Counted from the first letter of the stretch, positions 27,141 to 36,358 are shown. The stretch: DNA of 64,000 nucleotides from an uncultured Bacteroidota bacterium (GCA_937124965.1 CAKZLB010000067.1:1-64000), one strand, 5' to 3'. Numbers and translations: made by a program. Notes: a model not told the origin generated them from the letters alone.

Positions 27141-27911
27141 ATGAACGAAAAAATCATTGAATACCTTAACGCGTTGGAAGATGAAAAGGATATAAAAATC
27201 TTGTTAGCATGCGAAACGGGTTCAAGAGCTTGGGGCTTTCCGTCACCCGATAGTGATTATGATGTTCGTATTATCTAAGTTCATAAAAAAGATTGGTATT
27301 TATCACTTTCTGAAAAAAAAGATACAATCGAAGAAATGTATGAAAACAATGATATTGATATTACAGGCTGGGATTTGCGGAAAACATTAAGACTGTTGCG
27401 AAAATCAAATGCATCATTATTGGAGCGAATTCAATCACCAATTTTATATAAATCTGATTCTAAATTTTTAACCGAAATAAACCTACTTGCTCAAAGTCAG
27501 TATTCAAGAAAAGCTACGATTCATCATTATTTGAGTATGGCTGCTAAATTCTTTGAAGAAATAAAAGAGCTTGAACAATACAAATTGAAAAAGTTTTTCT
27601 ACTTGTTGCGATCTGCAATAGTCTGCAAATGGATTTTGGAAAAAGACGTGATGCCACCAATTGAGTTCAAGAAAATGTTGGACGGATTGTCATTCGACCA
27701 ACGTCTATTAAAAAGAATTGATGAACTCATCGTATTAAAAGCAAAAAGTAGTGAGAGCTATTTGCACACTGGTGAGTCAGAAATTTTTGAGTTTATTCGT
27801 AGGTGTATCAATGCTGCAAATTTGGAGAGAACAGCATTGCCCAGTTCTGAGGGAAATTCGAGGGATTTAGATTTATTTTTTATCAAAACGCTTTCTATAA
27901 ATGACCATTGA
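27141..27911 (+). pseudogene. RlaP-type nucleotidyltransferase with in-frame stop
   Basis: The frame starts at ATG 27141 and reads ILLACETGSRAWGFPSPDSD and YDVRII, then TAA at 27276-27278, then continues in the same frame VHKKDWYLSLSEKKDTIEEM to 27911. GSRAWGF-x-S-x-D-S-D-Y-D-x-R is the nucleotidyltransferase (DNA polymerase beta superfamily, PF10127/RlaP) metal motif. In relatives the codon after RFI is Tyr, so TAT to TAA is the likely lesion. The full product would be about 256 residues. The remainder has no other damage, so the break is recent, a sequencing error, or read through. It overlaps the next, intact paralogue by 11 bases. Confidence 0.75.
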
Positions 27912-28974
27912 AGACCTTAAAGACCGCGGGTTAGTAATATATGAATGTGTCAGTGGAAGTAAGGCTTACGGATTGGATACGCCTTCTTCGGACACGGATA
28001 TAAAAGGCGTTTTTTTATTGCCAAAAGAAGATTTCTATGCTTCGAAGTACGTAGCGCAAATAAGCAACTCAACAAATGATATCGTTTATTACGAATTGGG
28101 TCGTTACATGGAATTACTTTCATTAAATAATCCAAATATTTTAGAACTTTTAAATACACCTGAGTCATCGATTTTGTACAAACACCCCTTTCTAGATGAG
28201 ATAAGGTCTGAATTAATATTATCAAAACGTTGTAAAGATACGTTTGGAAAATTTGCCTTATCCCAAATCAAAAAGGCGAAAGGGCTTAAGAAGAAAATTG
28301 TAAATCCTGTCGGTAAAAACAGGAAAAGTGTTTTAGATTTTTGCTATGTAAATTATGGCCATGGTTCCATTTTACTCTCAAAGTATTTGGAGATAAATAA
28401 CTGGAAACAAGAAAACTGTGGATTGATTGATATACCACATATGAATGACCTATACGGGTTGTTTTACAATGAAGAAATGGGGTACAATGGTGTTGTGAAA
28501 AATGAATCAGTATCTGACATACGGCTGAGCTCAGTACCCAAATCTGAAAAGCAAGTTGCATTTTTATACTATAATAAAAACGGATTTTCAAAGTATTGTA
28601 AAGAGTATAAAGCGTACTGGGATTGGGTGGCGAAGCGCAACGAGGCACGTTATGAAAATACGATTGGGCATGGCAAAAACTATGACTCAAAAAACATGAT
28701 GCATACGTTTCGATTATTAGAAATGGCAATAGAAATTGGGAAGAATAAAGTAATAAATGTTCGTCGTCCAAACCGAGAGTTTTTACTAAAAATCAAAAAT
28801 GGTGAATATGAATATGATGACCTTTTGGAAATGGCAAATAAACTTCAAGTCGAGATGGAGGAAGCATTTGAAATATCAGATTTACCTGATATGCCCGATA
28901 AGGAATTGCTTAATGAGTTGACCTATTCCATTCGAAATCAATTTTATGAAGATGAGCGGCTAAAACAGTTTTGA
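27901..28974 (+). CDS. RlaP-type nucleotidyltransferase (RNA-repair-associated family)
   Basis: 357 residues. The N-terminal domain carries the polymerase-beta superfamily motif VSGSKAYGLDTPSSDTDIKG, with the paired Asp residues, followed by a helical region with YCFV-like blocks (DFCYVNYGHGSILLSKYLE) and HTFRLLEMAIEIG. This family (PF10127) is often found in tandem pairs, sometimes beside RNA ligases, and is thought to add nucleotides in RNA repair; no ligase or RtcB is seen here. The start overlaps the end of the disrupted first copy, so the two were co-translated. Confidence 0.82.
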   Translation: MTIEDLKDRGLVIYECVSGSKAYGLDTPSSDTDIKGVFLLPKEDFYASKYVAQISNSTNDIVYYELGRYMELLSLNNPNILELLNTPESSILYKHPFLDEIRSELILSKRCKDTFGKFALSQIKKAKGLKKKIVNPVGKNRKSVLDFCYVNYGHGSILLSKYLEINNWKQENCGLIDIPHMNDLYGLFYNEEMGYNGVVKNESVSDIRLSSVPKSEKQVAFLYYNKNGFSKYCKEYKAYWDWVAKRNEARYENTIGHGKNYDSKNMMHTFRLLEMAIEIGKNKVINVRRPNREFLLKIKNGEYEYDDLLEMANKLQVEMEEAFEISDLPDMPDKELLNELTYSIRNQFYEDERLKQF

Positions 28975-29000
28975 AGGAAAAAGATAACTTAGATGATTCA

Positions 29001-29777
29001 ATGAGTAATAATTTAATAGTAGTTTCAATAGTATTACTTCTTACCGCTTTGTCTTGCACTACGTTAGATTCACAAAGCGTAGAGGACGCCAGCGAATTTA
29101 AAATGCCGTTTCTGGTAAATAAATTCGATTTTGATTTGACACTTGAAGTCAAAAAAGAATTTGGGACTGCTCGTTATGTCCCTCATTATTTTGGACCTAT
29201 AAAAGATACTATTGATGTGGGTTACATCTTATGTCCCCAACAAAATCCTTCCCGAGATTATCTTGAAAATCAAGGGGAGGATAGTGTAGAAGATTCTAAA
29301 TCCGCTTATAATGAGGCAGATAGAATGTTAAAACGATATTACAAAATGCGCTATGGTCGCTTAGAAAACATACCGCATTGGGATAGTATGGATATCGAAA
29401 TTCACGTAGATACAACCCAAATTACTTTTAACATGGATGGCGGTGAAATAGAAGCTCATCCCGTAATAATAATTAACAAAACAGAATTTGACTTACTTGT
29501 TGGTAGGGGATCATACTTACATTTAATAATGGAAGCAAAAAATAGACATGGTGAATGGAGACCAATCGAACGCCGTCATGGTTATATATACTGTAGTACA
29601 GGCGTGCCAGACATCATTTTACCAGCGAAAGAATGTGTAATTACATCGGCAAAAAAGTATCAAGGTGATTTTGTAACTGACTTTAGATTAAGAATCGGTA
29701 ACCATTTTTCAGAAACCTATAAAGGAACCATGGATGAACGACAGTTTGGGGGTATTGATAAAACATTAATTCACTAA
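29001..29777 (+). CDS. Lipoprotein of unknown function
   Basis: 258 residues from ATG 29001. A TTG at 28971 overlapping the previous stop is in frame but would spoil the signal peptide. Lipobox ALSC gives Cys18. The mature part is polar, with a central stretch reading DSMDIEIHVDTTQITFNMDG and GRGSYLHLIMEAKNRHGEWR, then RLRIGNHFSETYKG: a beta-sandwich-like region near the C-terminus. No family recognised. The stop codon is embedded in a 29-bp repeat that also forms the leader of the next gene. Confidence 0.7.
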   Translation: MSNNLIVVSIVLLLTALSCTTLDSQSVEDASEFKMPFLVNKFDFDLTLEVKKEFGTARYVPHYFGPIKDTIDVGYILCPQQNPSRDYLENQGEDSVEDSKSAYNEADRMLKRYYKMRYGRLENIPHWDSMDIEIHVDTTQITFNMDGGEIEAHPVIIINKTEFDLLVGRGSYLHLIMEAKNRHGEWRPIERRHGYIYCSTGVPDIILPAKECVITSAKKYQGDFVTDFRLRIGNHFSETYKGTMDERQFGGIDKTLIH

Positions 29778-29792
29778 CTTAGCCTCATGCGT
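29764..29792 (+). repeat. 29-bp direct repeat, copy 1 (gene junction and promoter-like leader)
   Basis: CATTAATTCACTAACTTAGC followed by CTCATGCGT. The copy at 30669-30697 is identical. Each copy holds the stop of one gene and the ATG of the next, with TAACTTAG, a near match to the TAnnTTTG box, four bases before the ATG (29775-29782). Confidence 0.85.
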
Positions 29793-30674
29793 TACACTGG
29801 CTTTTTCATTGCTGTCCTGTCCATCTCGTTTTGTTCAGCACAATTTACCGTAACCGATTTAGATTTAAATTATAACAACCTAGAGCTGATAGAAATATAT
29901 AACCAGGATCAGTCGGATAGGAAAACACAACCCATTGATTGGGACGCAGTGTCAAAGCGTGACAGACAACGAGAGAAACGAATTTATGAATTGTTGGATT
30001 CTAATAAAGTTAGGACTTCTCAAGATTATCATCATGCAGCAATGGTCTTTCAACATGGTGGAGATTCTACTGCATACGGTATGGCAGTTAAACTAATGAA
30101 AAGGTCAGTTGAGCTTGATTCTACAGCGAGTAAATGGTTGTTGGCTGCCGCAATTGATCGATACCTACTGAGTAAAAATGAACCACAGATTTACGGAACT
30201 CAATACGAAAAAAAAGGAAAGGGCCAACCTTGGGAGTTGAGTCCAATCGACACCACAGTTATTTCAGATGCTCAACGTCAGGAGTATAATGTTCCAGCAT
30301 TAGCCGTTCAGAAGGAAAGGGTAAGACAAATGAATCTTAAAAAATTAGCTACAGTATACGAAGAGGTTACGGATATCGATAGTCTTATAAGCTTTATAAA
30401 ATTTAACAAATCAGACTTGGAATATGATTTTTCGGAGCGTGCAATTAACAGTTTTGGTTACCGACTGCAGCGAATAGGAAAGATAGAAGAAGCACTTAAA
30501 ATCTTTGAACTAAACACTGAATTATACCCCAATTCTTATAACACTTTTGATAGCTATGGCGAATGTTTGCTACGTTTAAACCACAAAGAAGAAGGCCTGA
30601 AAGCCTATAAAAAATCGTTAGAGTTGAATCCGAAAAATGAGAATGCAAAATCGGTATTAGAACAAAATCATTAA
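29787..30674 (+). CDS. Secreted TPR-repeat protein
   Basis: 295 residues with a signal peptide ending CSAQ. The mature part is helical. Residues about 80-130 and 225-290 contain TPR-like pairs; the last ones are canonical (GKIEEALKIFELNTELYPNS, then SYGECLLRLNHKEEGLKAYK). It sits between a lipoprotein gene and a broken outer-membrane barrel gene, with the same 29-bp sequence at both of its junctions. The combination mirrors the intact barrel plus TPR lipoprotein at 21-23 kb. Probably periplasmic; function unknown. Confidence 0.75.
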   Translation: MRYTGFFIAVLSISFCSAQFTVTDLDLNYNNLELIEIYNQDQSDRKTQPIDWDAVSKRDRQREKRIYELLDSNKVRTSQDYHHAAMVFQHGGDSTAYGMAVKLMKRSVELDSTASKWLLAAAIDRYLLSKNEPQIYGTQYEKKGKGQPWELSPIDTTVISDAQRQEYNVPALAVQKERVRQMNLKKLATVYEEVTDIDSLISFIKFNKSDLEYDFSERAINSFGYRLQRIGKIEEALKIFELNTELYPNSYNTFDSYGECLLRLNHKEEGLKAYKKSLELNPKNENAKSVLEQNH

Positions 30675-30697
30675 TTCACTAACTTAGCCTCATGCGT
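30669..30697 (+). repeat. 29-bp direct repeat, copy 2
   Basis: Identical to 29764-29792. It contains the TPR gene stop and the start of the broken barrel gene; the TAACTTAG box lies at 30680-30687, again four bases before the ATG. Confidence 0.85.
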
Positions 30698-31512
30698 AAC
30701 CGCTTAATAACCATACTGCTGGTTGGGGTATTTGCAGGAAATGCTTTTGCCCAAACCAAAACCAAACATTGGAGACCGTATTTCTCTATTTTACAAACGC
30801 AAATTACACAACCATCGCGACTAGAAATATTTCATTTTCCTCCTGTCAATAATACAGAATTTGATGCAATCCCAGTTGAAGATTTTGAAACGCTGGAAAA
30901 TATGAAATCAAAAGATCGGAGAGATTTTATTCCAAGTTTTGCAATAGACGGGGATTCTCTAGGGTCATTCCCTCAGGTGGTAGATTGTCATTTGGATTAA
31001 AGTTTTTTAACCTAAGATTAAAGACAGAAAATACAGACAATCTTCGGTTTACTGACATGTTGGAACCGACTCGTGGATTTGTATTGCCCACATCTTGGAA
31101 GCCATGGCAAATAAACTATAACGTATATAATTTAGGACTAACCGCAGATTACAGCATTGTTCAGTATATCAATAAACTCAACGTTTACCATCGAATCGGA
31201 TTCGGTTTATTAATTAATTCTGCGTTTTTAAGTGAATATGAATTGTATGCAGACCACCAAAAAATAAAAGATTCAGAAACAGGATATTACAAAAGTATCG
31301 ACTTGTCGGTAAGCGATCAATCATTCTGCATTGTACCATCGTTTGATTAAAGTTTAAGAATAAAGAAATTCAAAAATGGGTCATTATGGTTTACGTCTGA
31401 ATTCTTAGTCGGCTACAATTATGTTCCGAAAGACATCAAGCAAAAAAGGAACACTATAGATAAAATAAATAGCTTGAGTATTGGACTTCAATATGGTTTT
31501 GATAAAAGTTGA
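30692..31512 (+). pseudogene. Broken outer-membrane beta-barrel gene, paralogue of 21142-21963
   Basis: ATG 30692 begins a good signal peptide (core LITILLVGVFAGNAFA, then Q). The first frame ends at 31000, but barrel-like sequence continues in another frame from about 30970 (SFGLKFFNLRLKTENTD), implying a one-base frameshift around 30950-30985. That frame meets TAA at 31348-31350 and then resumes without shift, SLRIKKFKNGSLWFTSEF, to TGA at 31510-31512. The order of conserved blocks (RIGFGLLINSAFLSEYEL, NGSLWF, SIGLQYGF) matches the intact barrel at 21 kb. One frameshift plus one nonsense codon make this a pseudogene. Confidence 0.8.
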
Positions 31513-31560
31513 TTGTGGATTATGAACAGGTTCACTCTGAACGAATGTGAGCTGGCATCA

Positions 31561-31756
31561 ATGCGAAGCGCGGGTGGCCAAAAATAATCGGCGATGTGTG
31601 GTGGCGGGTTTTGGTGGCCAAGATGTGGTGGCAGGATTGCGCGTACCAAAACGAAGGGCATTATTATTTTTATGTTTTTTCTTGTTTCGTTCTTTTTTCA
31701 AAAAAAGAATGAAAACCAGGTTATAGGGCTGGTAAGCCCTAATGGAAATAAAAAGG
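31561..31756. repeat. Dispersed 196-bp repeat, copy A
   Basis: Matches 41010-41205 over its whole length with roughly 88-90 per cent identity by eye. The middle (CAAAACGAAGGGCATTATTA onward) is identical for about 50 bases. It contains the palindrome TTCTTTTTT-c-AAAAAAAGAA (about 31690-31709). It begins GATGCGAAGCGCGGG-like and ends TAATGGAA. No open frame is shared, so it is not a coding repeat. It may be a small non-autonomous element or a structured RNA element. Confidence 0.85.
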
Positions 31757-31819
31757 TACGAAATCCGTATAATCCATATAATCCGTGATTCAAACTTTAG
31801 GGATTGCAGAAAACGACAA

Positions 31820-33034
31820 CTACCCAACCACCTGTTTTCCAATAATCCAACCACCAGTCCAGGCAGCTTGAAAGTTAAAGCCGCCAGTAACAGCATCGAT
31901 GTTCAACACCTCGCCGGCCATAAAAAGATTCTTGTATTTTTTGACTGCAAATGTGTCAAAGTCAATCTCGTCTAAATCCACACCACCAGCGGTTACAAAC
32001 TCATCTTTGTTGGTGCTTTTACCCGAAATCGTCAAATCACAATTCAACAACAACTCGGTAAGTTTAGCAATCTGCTTTTTGCCAATTTCCGCATAGTTCC
32101 GATTCTTTGTAATATCACTGAGTTCGCATACTCGTTGCCAAAATCGCTTTGGAATGTCCATGACTGGTCGGTTAATTACATGTTTTTTAGGATTGGTTTC
32201 TTGTTCATTCACAATCGCTGCTTTCAACTGCTTTGCATCAATGCCTAACCAGTTTACTCGAATTACACATTTATAATTTAACTCATGTAATTCTCGCGCG
32301 GCCCATGCGGATAGTTTTAAAACAGCTGGACCAGAAATGCCTTCATGTGTAATGAGTATCGGTCCACTTTGGTCGGTTTTGGTCGTTAATATCTTTACGG
32401 TTGCGTTTGGAAAACTAATTCCTGCCAAGTCTTCAAGTAGTTTATGTTTTGCATGAAATGTAAATAAACTGGGAACTGGAGCTACGATGTTTAAGTCTAA
32501 TTTTTCAAGCGCTTTCCATATCGCAGGACTTCCACCAGTTGCTATAACCAATAAATCAGCTACAACATCATTAAGGTTAGTCTTGATGAGCCATTGATCG
32601 CCTTGTGGCTCAAAGCCTACGGCCCGCGTTTTATAGTTTATTTTGACTTTCAAACGATGGGCTTCTCGCTGCAACGTATCTGCAATTGAAGATGAATCAT
32701 CAGACACTGGGAACACCCGACCGTCACTTTCCGTTTTTAGTCGGACTCCTCGGTCCTCAAACCATTGTTGGGTATCATCCGAACTAAACCGCTCGAAACA
32801 CGGTTGTAATTTGTCAAACCCTCGCGGGTAGTTTTTTACTAATTGTTTAGGGTCACTTATCGTATTTGTAACGTTACATCGCCCGCCTCCTGATATCAGA
32901 ACTTTGCCCAAAACCTTGTTGCTACCTTCTACTATAGTTACTTTAGAAAGTGGATTTTGTTTAGCGAGATTTATAGCAGCAAAGAATCCAGCTGCTCCGC
33001 CACCAATTACGATTATGTGTTTTTTTGAAACGAT
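31820..33034 (-). CDS. HI0933/BaiN-type flavoprotein (NAD(P)/FAD-dependent oxidoreductase), start codon unclear
   Basis: About 404 residues. The FAD Rossmann motif IIVIGGGAAGFFAAINLAKQ and the family motif VLGKVLISGGGRCNVTN are both in frame. Downstream come LVIATGGSP, the insert LTELLLNCDLTI and the C-terminal FAD block FVTAGGVDL ... GLFMAGEVL-like (NLFMAGEVLNIDAVTGGFNFQ AAW). The Rossmann strand lies upstream of any ATG, GTG or TTG: the open frame reaches a stop at 33056-33058 with only CTG (33055), ATC (33034) and GTT codons near the expected start. The coordinate given is therefore approximate. Homologues normally begin M-x-K-K just before the glycine motif, where GTT (33029-33031) occurs here. 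Role in redox metabolism unknown. Confidence 0.85.
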   Translation of the reverse strand: MVSKKHIIVIGGGAAGFFAAINLAKQNPLSKVTIVEGSNKVLGKVLISGGGRCNVTNTISDPKQLVKNYPRGFDKLQPCFERFSSDDTQQWFEDRGVRLKTESDGRVFPVSDDSSSIADTLQREAHRLKVKINYKTRAVGFEPQGDQWLIKTNLNDVVADLLVIATGGSPAIWKALEKLDLNIVAPVPSLFTFHAKHKLLEDLAGISFPNATVKILTTKTDQSGPILITHEGISGPAVLKLSAWAARELHELNYKCVIRVNWLGIDAKQLKAAIVNEQETNPKKHVINRPVMDIPKRFWQRVCELSDITKNRNYAEIGKKQIAKLTELLLNCDLTISGKSTNKDEFVTAGGVDLDEIDFDTFAVKKYKNLFMAGEVLNIDAVTGGFNFQAAWTGGWIIGKQVVG

Positions 33035-33044
33035 TTTTTTGTTG

Positions 33045-33052
33045 CGAAGATA
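33045..33052 (-). promoter_or_regulatory. TATCTTCG promoter-like box before the flavoprotein
   Basis: One mismatch to TAnnTTTG, placed 10 bases upstream of the ATC candidate start and 13 upstream of GTT. If real, the transcript begins downstream of the CTG at 33055, which would rule that codon out. Confidence 0.35.
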
Positions 33053-33063
33053 CAGTTAAACAA

Positions 33064-33705
33064 TCAGTCAACTAAACCCATTTGCACAGCATATTTCACC
33101 AAACCAGCAGCACTCCGGACACCAAGTTTACTAATGAGGTTTTTACGATGTGATTCAACGGTATGTGGACTGATACAGAGTTTGTCTGCAATTTCTGCCG
33201 TTGTGAATTCTTGTGCAATGTGTCTTAAAACCTGTGTTTCACGTTCGGTCAACTTTACATTCCCTGTTTCTTTTTGAGCTTTTTGTTTTTGCTGTAAACC
33301 TTCCATTATTCGTTGGGTCACGGCGGGACTGTAATACGAGTTGCCGTCCATTACCGTTTCAATGGCGGTTTGAAGTTCTGCAACACCCGTGTTTTTCAAA
33401 ATGTAACCATGTGCACCAGCTTTAAGCAAGCGTTCAATGTGGTTTCTAGAATCGTGCATTGAAAGCATTAAAACCTTGCAATTAGGGAATTTTTCAACGA
33501 CGTATTTGGTTGACTCGTAACCATCCATTTTAGGCATACTAATGTCCATTAATACCACATCTGGTGTCACGGTTGTCAACAGGTCAATCAATTGAACGCC
33601 GTCATTTGCTTCGCCAACGACGGAAATATTTTCCATGGAATCAATTAAGCCGTGTATTCCGTCAATAAACATTTGATGATCATCTACAATTACTACCTGT
33701 ATCAT
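33064..33705 (-). CDS. NarL/LuxR-type response regulator of module 2
   Basis: 213 residues. Receiver with DDH (8-10), phospho-acceptor Asp54 (VLMDISMPKMDG) and LKNTG near the Lys switch. LuxR-type HTH LTERETQVLRHIAQE ... TAEIADKLCISPHTVESHRKNL. ATG 33705 overlaps the kinase stop by 4 bases (ATGA type), so it is the kinase's partner. A candidate target site is the TCCCTGA-tt-TCAGGGA palindrome in front of the two secreted genes 3-4 kb upstream (inference). Confidence 0.94.
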   Translation of the reverse strand: MIQVVIVDDHQMFIDGIHGLIDSMENISVVGEANDGVQLIDLLTTVTPDVVLMDISMPKMDGYESTKYVVEKFPNCKVLMLSMHDSRNHIERLLKAGAHGYILKNTGVAELQTAIETVMDGNSYYSPAVTQRIMEGLQQKQKAQKETGNVKLTERETQVLRHIAQEFTTAEIADKLCISPHTVESHRKNLISKLGVRSAAGLVKYAVQMGLVD

Positions 33706-35627
33706 ATGCTTTCGTTTAAAGGGATTTCTACTATTATGGTTGTTCCGCGGTCAATAACAGAATCGATGTGAAGGTTTCCATTAATCTTTTCAGCTCGCTT
33801 TTGCAGACTGTTGAGCCCCATTCCACCAGCTTTTGTCTTTTCGTCTACACTAAACCCGACTCCATTATCTTCAATGTGCATGTTGAGCTCATCTTCTAAT
33901 CGGTTCAATTGGATGTCAATCTTGGTAGCTTTCGCATGTTTGATCACGTTGTTAACGGCTTCTTGTGCAATCCGATAAATTTCTATTTCTATGGATAAAC
34001 TTAGTGGTTTATCCATATCATGACTATCAAACGAACAGGCAATTTTTCCAGTTTCGTTAATGCCATCACAGAGCTCTTCTAGTGATTTCACTAATCCAAA
34101 ATTTGCAACCATTCCAGTTCCTAAATTATGAGAGATGCGTCGTACTTCAATACAGGCAGTGTCAATCAATTCATTTGCTTTATTAAACTGCTTGGTGTTT
34201 TCTAGTTGTGCTTTGTCAATCTTTTCACCCAACGAACCAAACATTAGTTTTATCGTTGAAAGCATACTGCCTAATCGATCGTGAAGGTCAGCCGCAATCC
34301 GGTGTCGTTCTTCTTCTTGCCCTTCTAACATGGCGTTGTAGGTTTTGATTTCCTGCTCATCCATGAGGGTTTCAATTCTCTGTTGCGAGATGATTTCTTT
34401 TTGTCTTGCCAAACGATTCCGTTGGATGTAGTAAAATCCTAAAACGAATAATCCGAGCAGTACCGCAATTAAACCAGCAATTAAATATCTTTTTTGAGCA
34501 GTCTTTGTTTTGTTTTCTTGGGCTAACAGTAAAATTTGCTGAGCCTTTTTCTCTGTTTCGTATTTGGTCTGCATTTCCGAAATACTGGAGATAGTTTGGG
34601 TATTAAGTAATGAGTCTTGTAGCTGAGCAAAGAGTACATGATTTGAGTATGCTTGTTCATAATTTTTATTGAGTAAATGAGCATCTGACATTGATTTATA
34701 AATATCGGCAGACAAGTCAACATCACCTTGATTCACGGCTAATTTTAGCGCATGAGAAAGCTTGGCTATAGCAGAGTCAGCATTCTTTAAGTCGACATAA
34801 ACACTGCCAATATTATAGAGCACTTGAGCTAAGTTTTCATTAAAAGAATATTCTTTGTAAATATCTTCTGCAACTTTTAAATTTTTCATTGCAAGACGTG
34901 GTTTGTCAAGATTCAAATATGATATCCCAATGTTTTCAGCCGTAATGCCTACATAACTGACATACCCCAAGTCCTGATAAATGTGATTGGCATGCAAGTA
35001 ATAAACCAACGCGCTGTCAAATGCTGCAGTTGATATAAAATATTTGGCGATTCTGGATAATGCAAAAGCATGGTAATAGGTGTTTTGAACCTCTTGAGAT
35101 AAAGCCAACGCTTGCTTATGATAGGTTAACGCTTGTTCGAGGTCTTGGTACTCAAAGTTAAGATTGCCTAATTCACTGTAAGCCAATATTTGCGTATTTA
35201 TATCTCCACTTTTGTCTGCTTGTTGGGCAGCAAATACTGCCTTAACAAATGCTGCCTCGGTTTGGCCAATGGTTTGGTAAATGTTAGAGAGCAATAAAGC
35301 AGTACCAGCACTTCGCCTAAAATCATTTAGCTCTATCCGAATGTCTAATGCTTGTTGTGCGTTAAGTAAAGCTGAATCATTTTTTCCCTTTAGGTATTGA
35401 ATGTGAGCTAAACGATGTAGACCATGGCTTAATCCTTGAACAAAATCAATCTGTTGTGAATCAAAAATTATTTTACGGGCGATTGTTAATGCCGAATCCG
35501 GATTGCTACTTTGTAGTTCGACAGCTTGGCTAACTAACGCCATAATTGAACTGCTATCCTTAGAAAAGGAAAAAGCATTTCCGTTAAATACGAAAATGCT
35601 AAATATGGTGAAAAGAATTATTTTCAT
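33702..35627 (-). CDS. TPR sensor histidine kinase of module 2 (HisKA_3 family)
   Basis: 641 residues with a cleavable signal peptide (IILFTIFSIFVFNGNAFSF) rather than a lipobox. Residues about 30-370 form TPR repeats (for example ALTYHKQALALSQEVQNTYY, AIAKLSHALKLAVNQGD). A membrane helix lies at about 388-408 (LIAGLIAVLLGLFVLGFYYI), then a coiled coil, the H box ERHRIAADLHDRLGS with His449, and HATPase motifs EAVNNVIKHAKA, DNGVGF and GGMGL. It shares architecture and the conserved E-x-R-x-RIA-x-DLHDRLGS box with module 1. The ATG overlaps the upstream unknown gene by four bases (ATGA). Confidence 0.93.
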   Translation of the reverse strand: MKIILFTIFSIFVFNGNAFSFSKDSSSIMALVSQAVELQSSNPDSALTIARKIIFDSQQIDFVQGLSHGLHRLAHIQYLKGKNDSALLNAQQALDIRIELNDFRRSAGTALLLSNIYQTIGQTEAAFVKAVFAAQQADKSGDINTQILAYSELGNLNFEYQDLEQALTYHKQALALSQEVQNTYYHAFALSRIAKYFISTAAFDSALVYYLHANHIYQDLGYVSYVGITAENIGISYLNLDKPRLAMKNLKVAEDIYKEYSFNENLAQVLYNIGSVYVDLKNADSAIAKLSHALKLAVNQGDVDLSADIYKSMSDAHLLNKNYEQAYSNHVLFAQLQDSLLNTQTISSISEMQTKYETEKKAQQILLLAQENKTKTAQKRYLIAGLIAVLLGLFVLGFYYIQRNRLARQKEIISQQRIETLMDEQEIKTYNAMLEGQEEERHRIAADLHDRLGSMLSTIKLMFGSLGEKIDKAQLENTKQFNKANELIDTACIEVRRISHNLGTGMVANFGLVKSLEELCDGINETGKIACSFDSHDMDKPLSLSIEIEIYRIAQEAVNNVIKHAKATKIDIQLNRLEDELNMHIEDNGVGFSVDEKTKAGGMGLNSLQKRAEKINGNLHIDSVIDRGTTIIVEIPLNESI

Positions 35628-36358
35628 AGGGTACCACCTCCACTATCACGCGCGGAAGGAGATGAATTACCAAAATAAAAATCATTTGGATTACTATATG
35701 GAATAGGCTCAGGAGTACTTCCATTTACTGTTACGTTATTGAAAGTGGTTGTGTCCGGCAATTCTATCAAGGCTGCTGAAGCATTGTTTGGGCCGTTAGA
35801 TGCTCCTCCTGAAGTGGTACAAACTATGGTAGGTGGATTACTTAAATCAACATTTAAGGCCATCATGGCTGTACTTGGGGTATTTGCTAAAACGAATAAA
35901 TAGAAACTCGTAGGACTTGTTGAAGGATATTGCAACAACTTCAACCGTGGTTCATATTCAGGGTAATTAACGTCATCATCTGTGAGCGGTGCATCCGTGT
36001 TTACCTTGCCTTTAATTTTCTTTTCAGGTTCCTTGGCATTGTACACTTCAATGTCATCTGGGATAATATAATTTTGAGGTTCTGCAATGCTCGTTTGCGG
36101 TAAAAACAAATCAAGAAAATAGTTAGAAGTTCCCAATTGAGGATCAGGTAAACTTTCACCATAGTCATAACTGTACACCAGTTTCTGTTTGTTAAGATGC
36201 ATGGAGTTGCCTACAAAACTTATTTCGGTTGTTCCAGCAGAGTTATTTAGCTCTACCACACCAAAACAATAATGAAAATCTGGATTGTCTGCATTTTTAA
36301 TTAAACAGGTTCCAATATTAATTGGGTGACCTGGTTCTTTAGTTTGAGGATCGCTCAT
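35624..36358 (-). CDS. Unknown protein, first gene of TPR-kinase module 2
   Basis: 244 residues with no signal peptide and no membrane helix. The first 100 residues are beta-rich (INIGTCLIKNADNPDFHYCF, GTTEISFVGNSMHL, QKLVYSYDYG). A proline-rich centre follows, then another beta region (FYLFVLANTPSTAMMALNVD) and a flexible C-terminal tail ending SARDSGGGTL. No family was recognised. It overlaps the kinase start by four bases. Together with 18353-18703 in module 1 it shows that both kinases are translated from the end of a cytosolic, Gly-tailed protein of unknown role; the two proteins are not obviously homologous. Confidence 0.75.
   Translation of the reverse strand: MSDPQTKEPGHPINIGTCLIKNADNPDFHYCFGVVELNNSAGTTEISFVGNSMHLNKQKLVYSYDYGESLPDPQLGTSNYFLDLFLPQTSIAEPQNYIIPDDIEVYNAKEPEKKIKGKVNTDAPLTDDDVNYPEYEPRLKLLQYPSTSPTSFYLFVLANTPSTAMMALNVDLSNPPTIVCTTSGGASNGPNNASAALIELPDTTTFNNVTVNGSTPEPIPYSNPNDFYFGNSSPSARDSGGGTL

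Noticed and set aside
31558-31896. Short frames on both strands in and beside the 196-bp repeat
   Set aside because: They are not conserved in frame between the two repeat copies and are rich in Lys/Asn/Phe from A/T runs; the sequence behaves as non-coding repeat.
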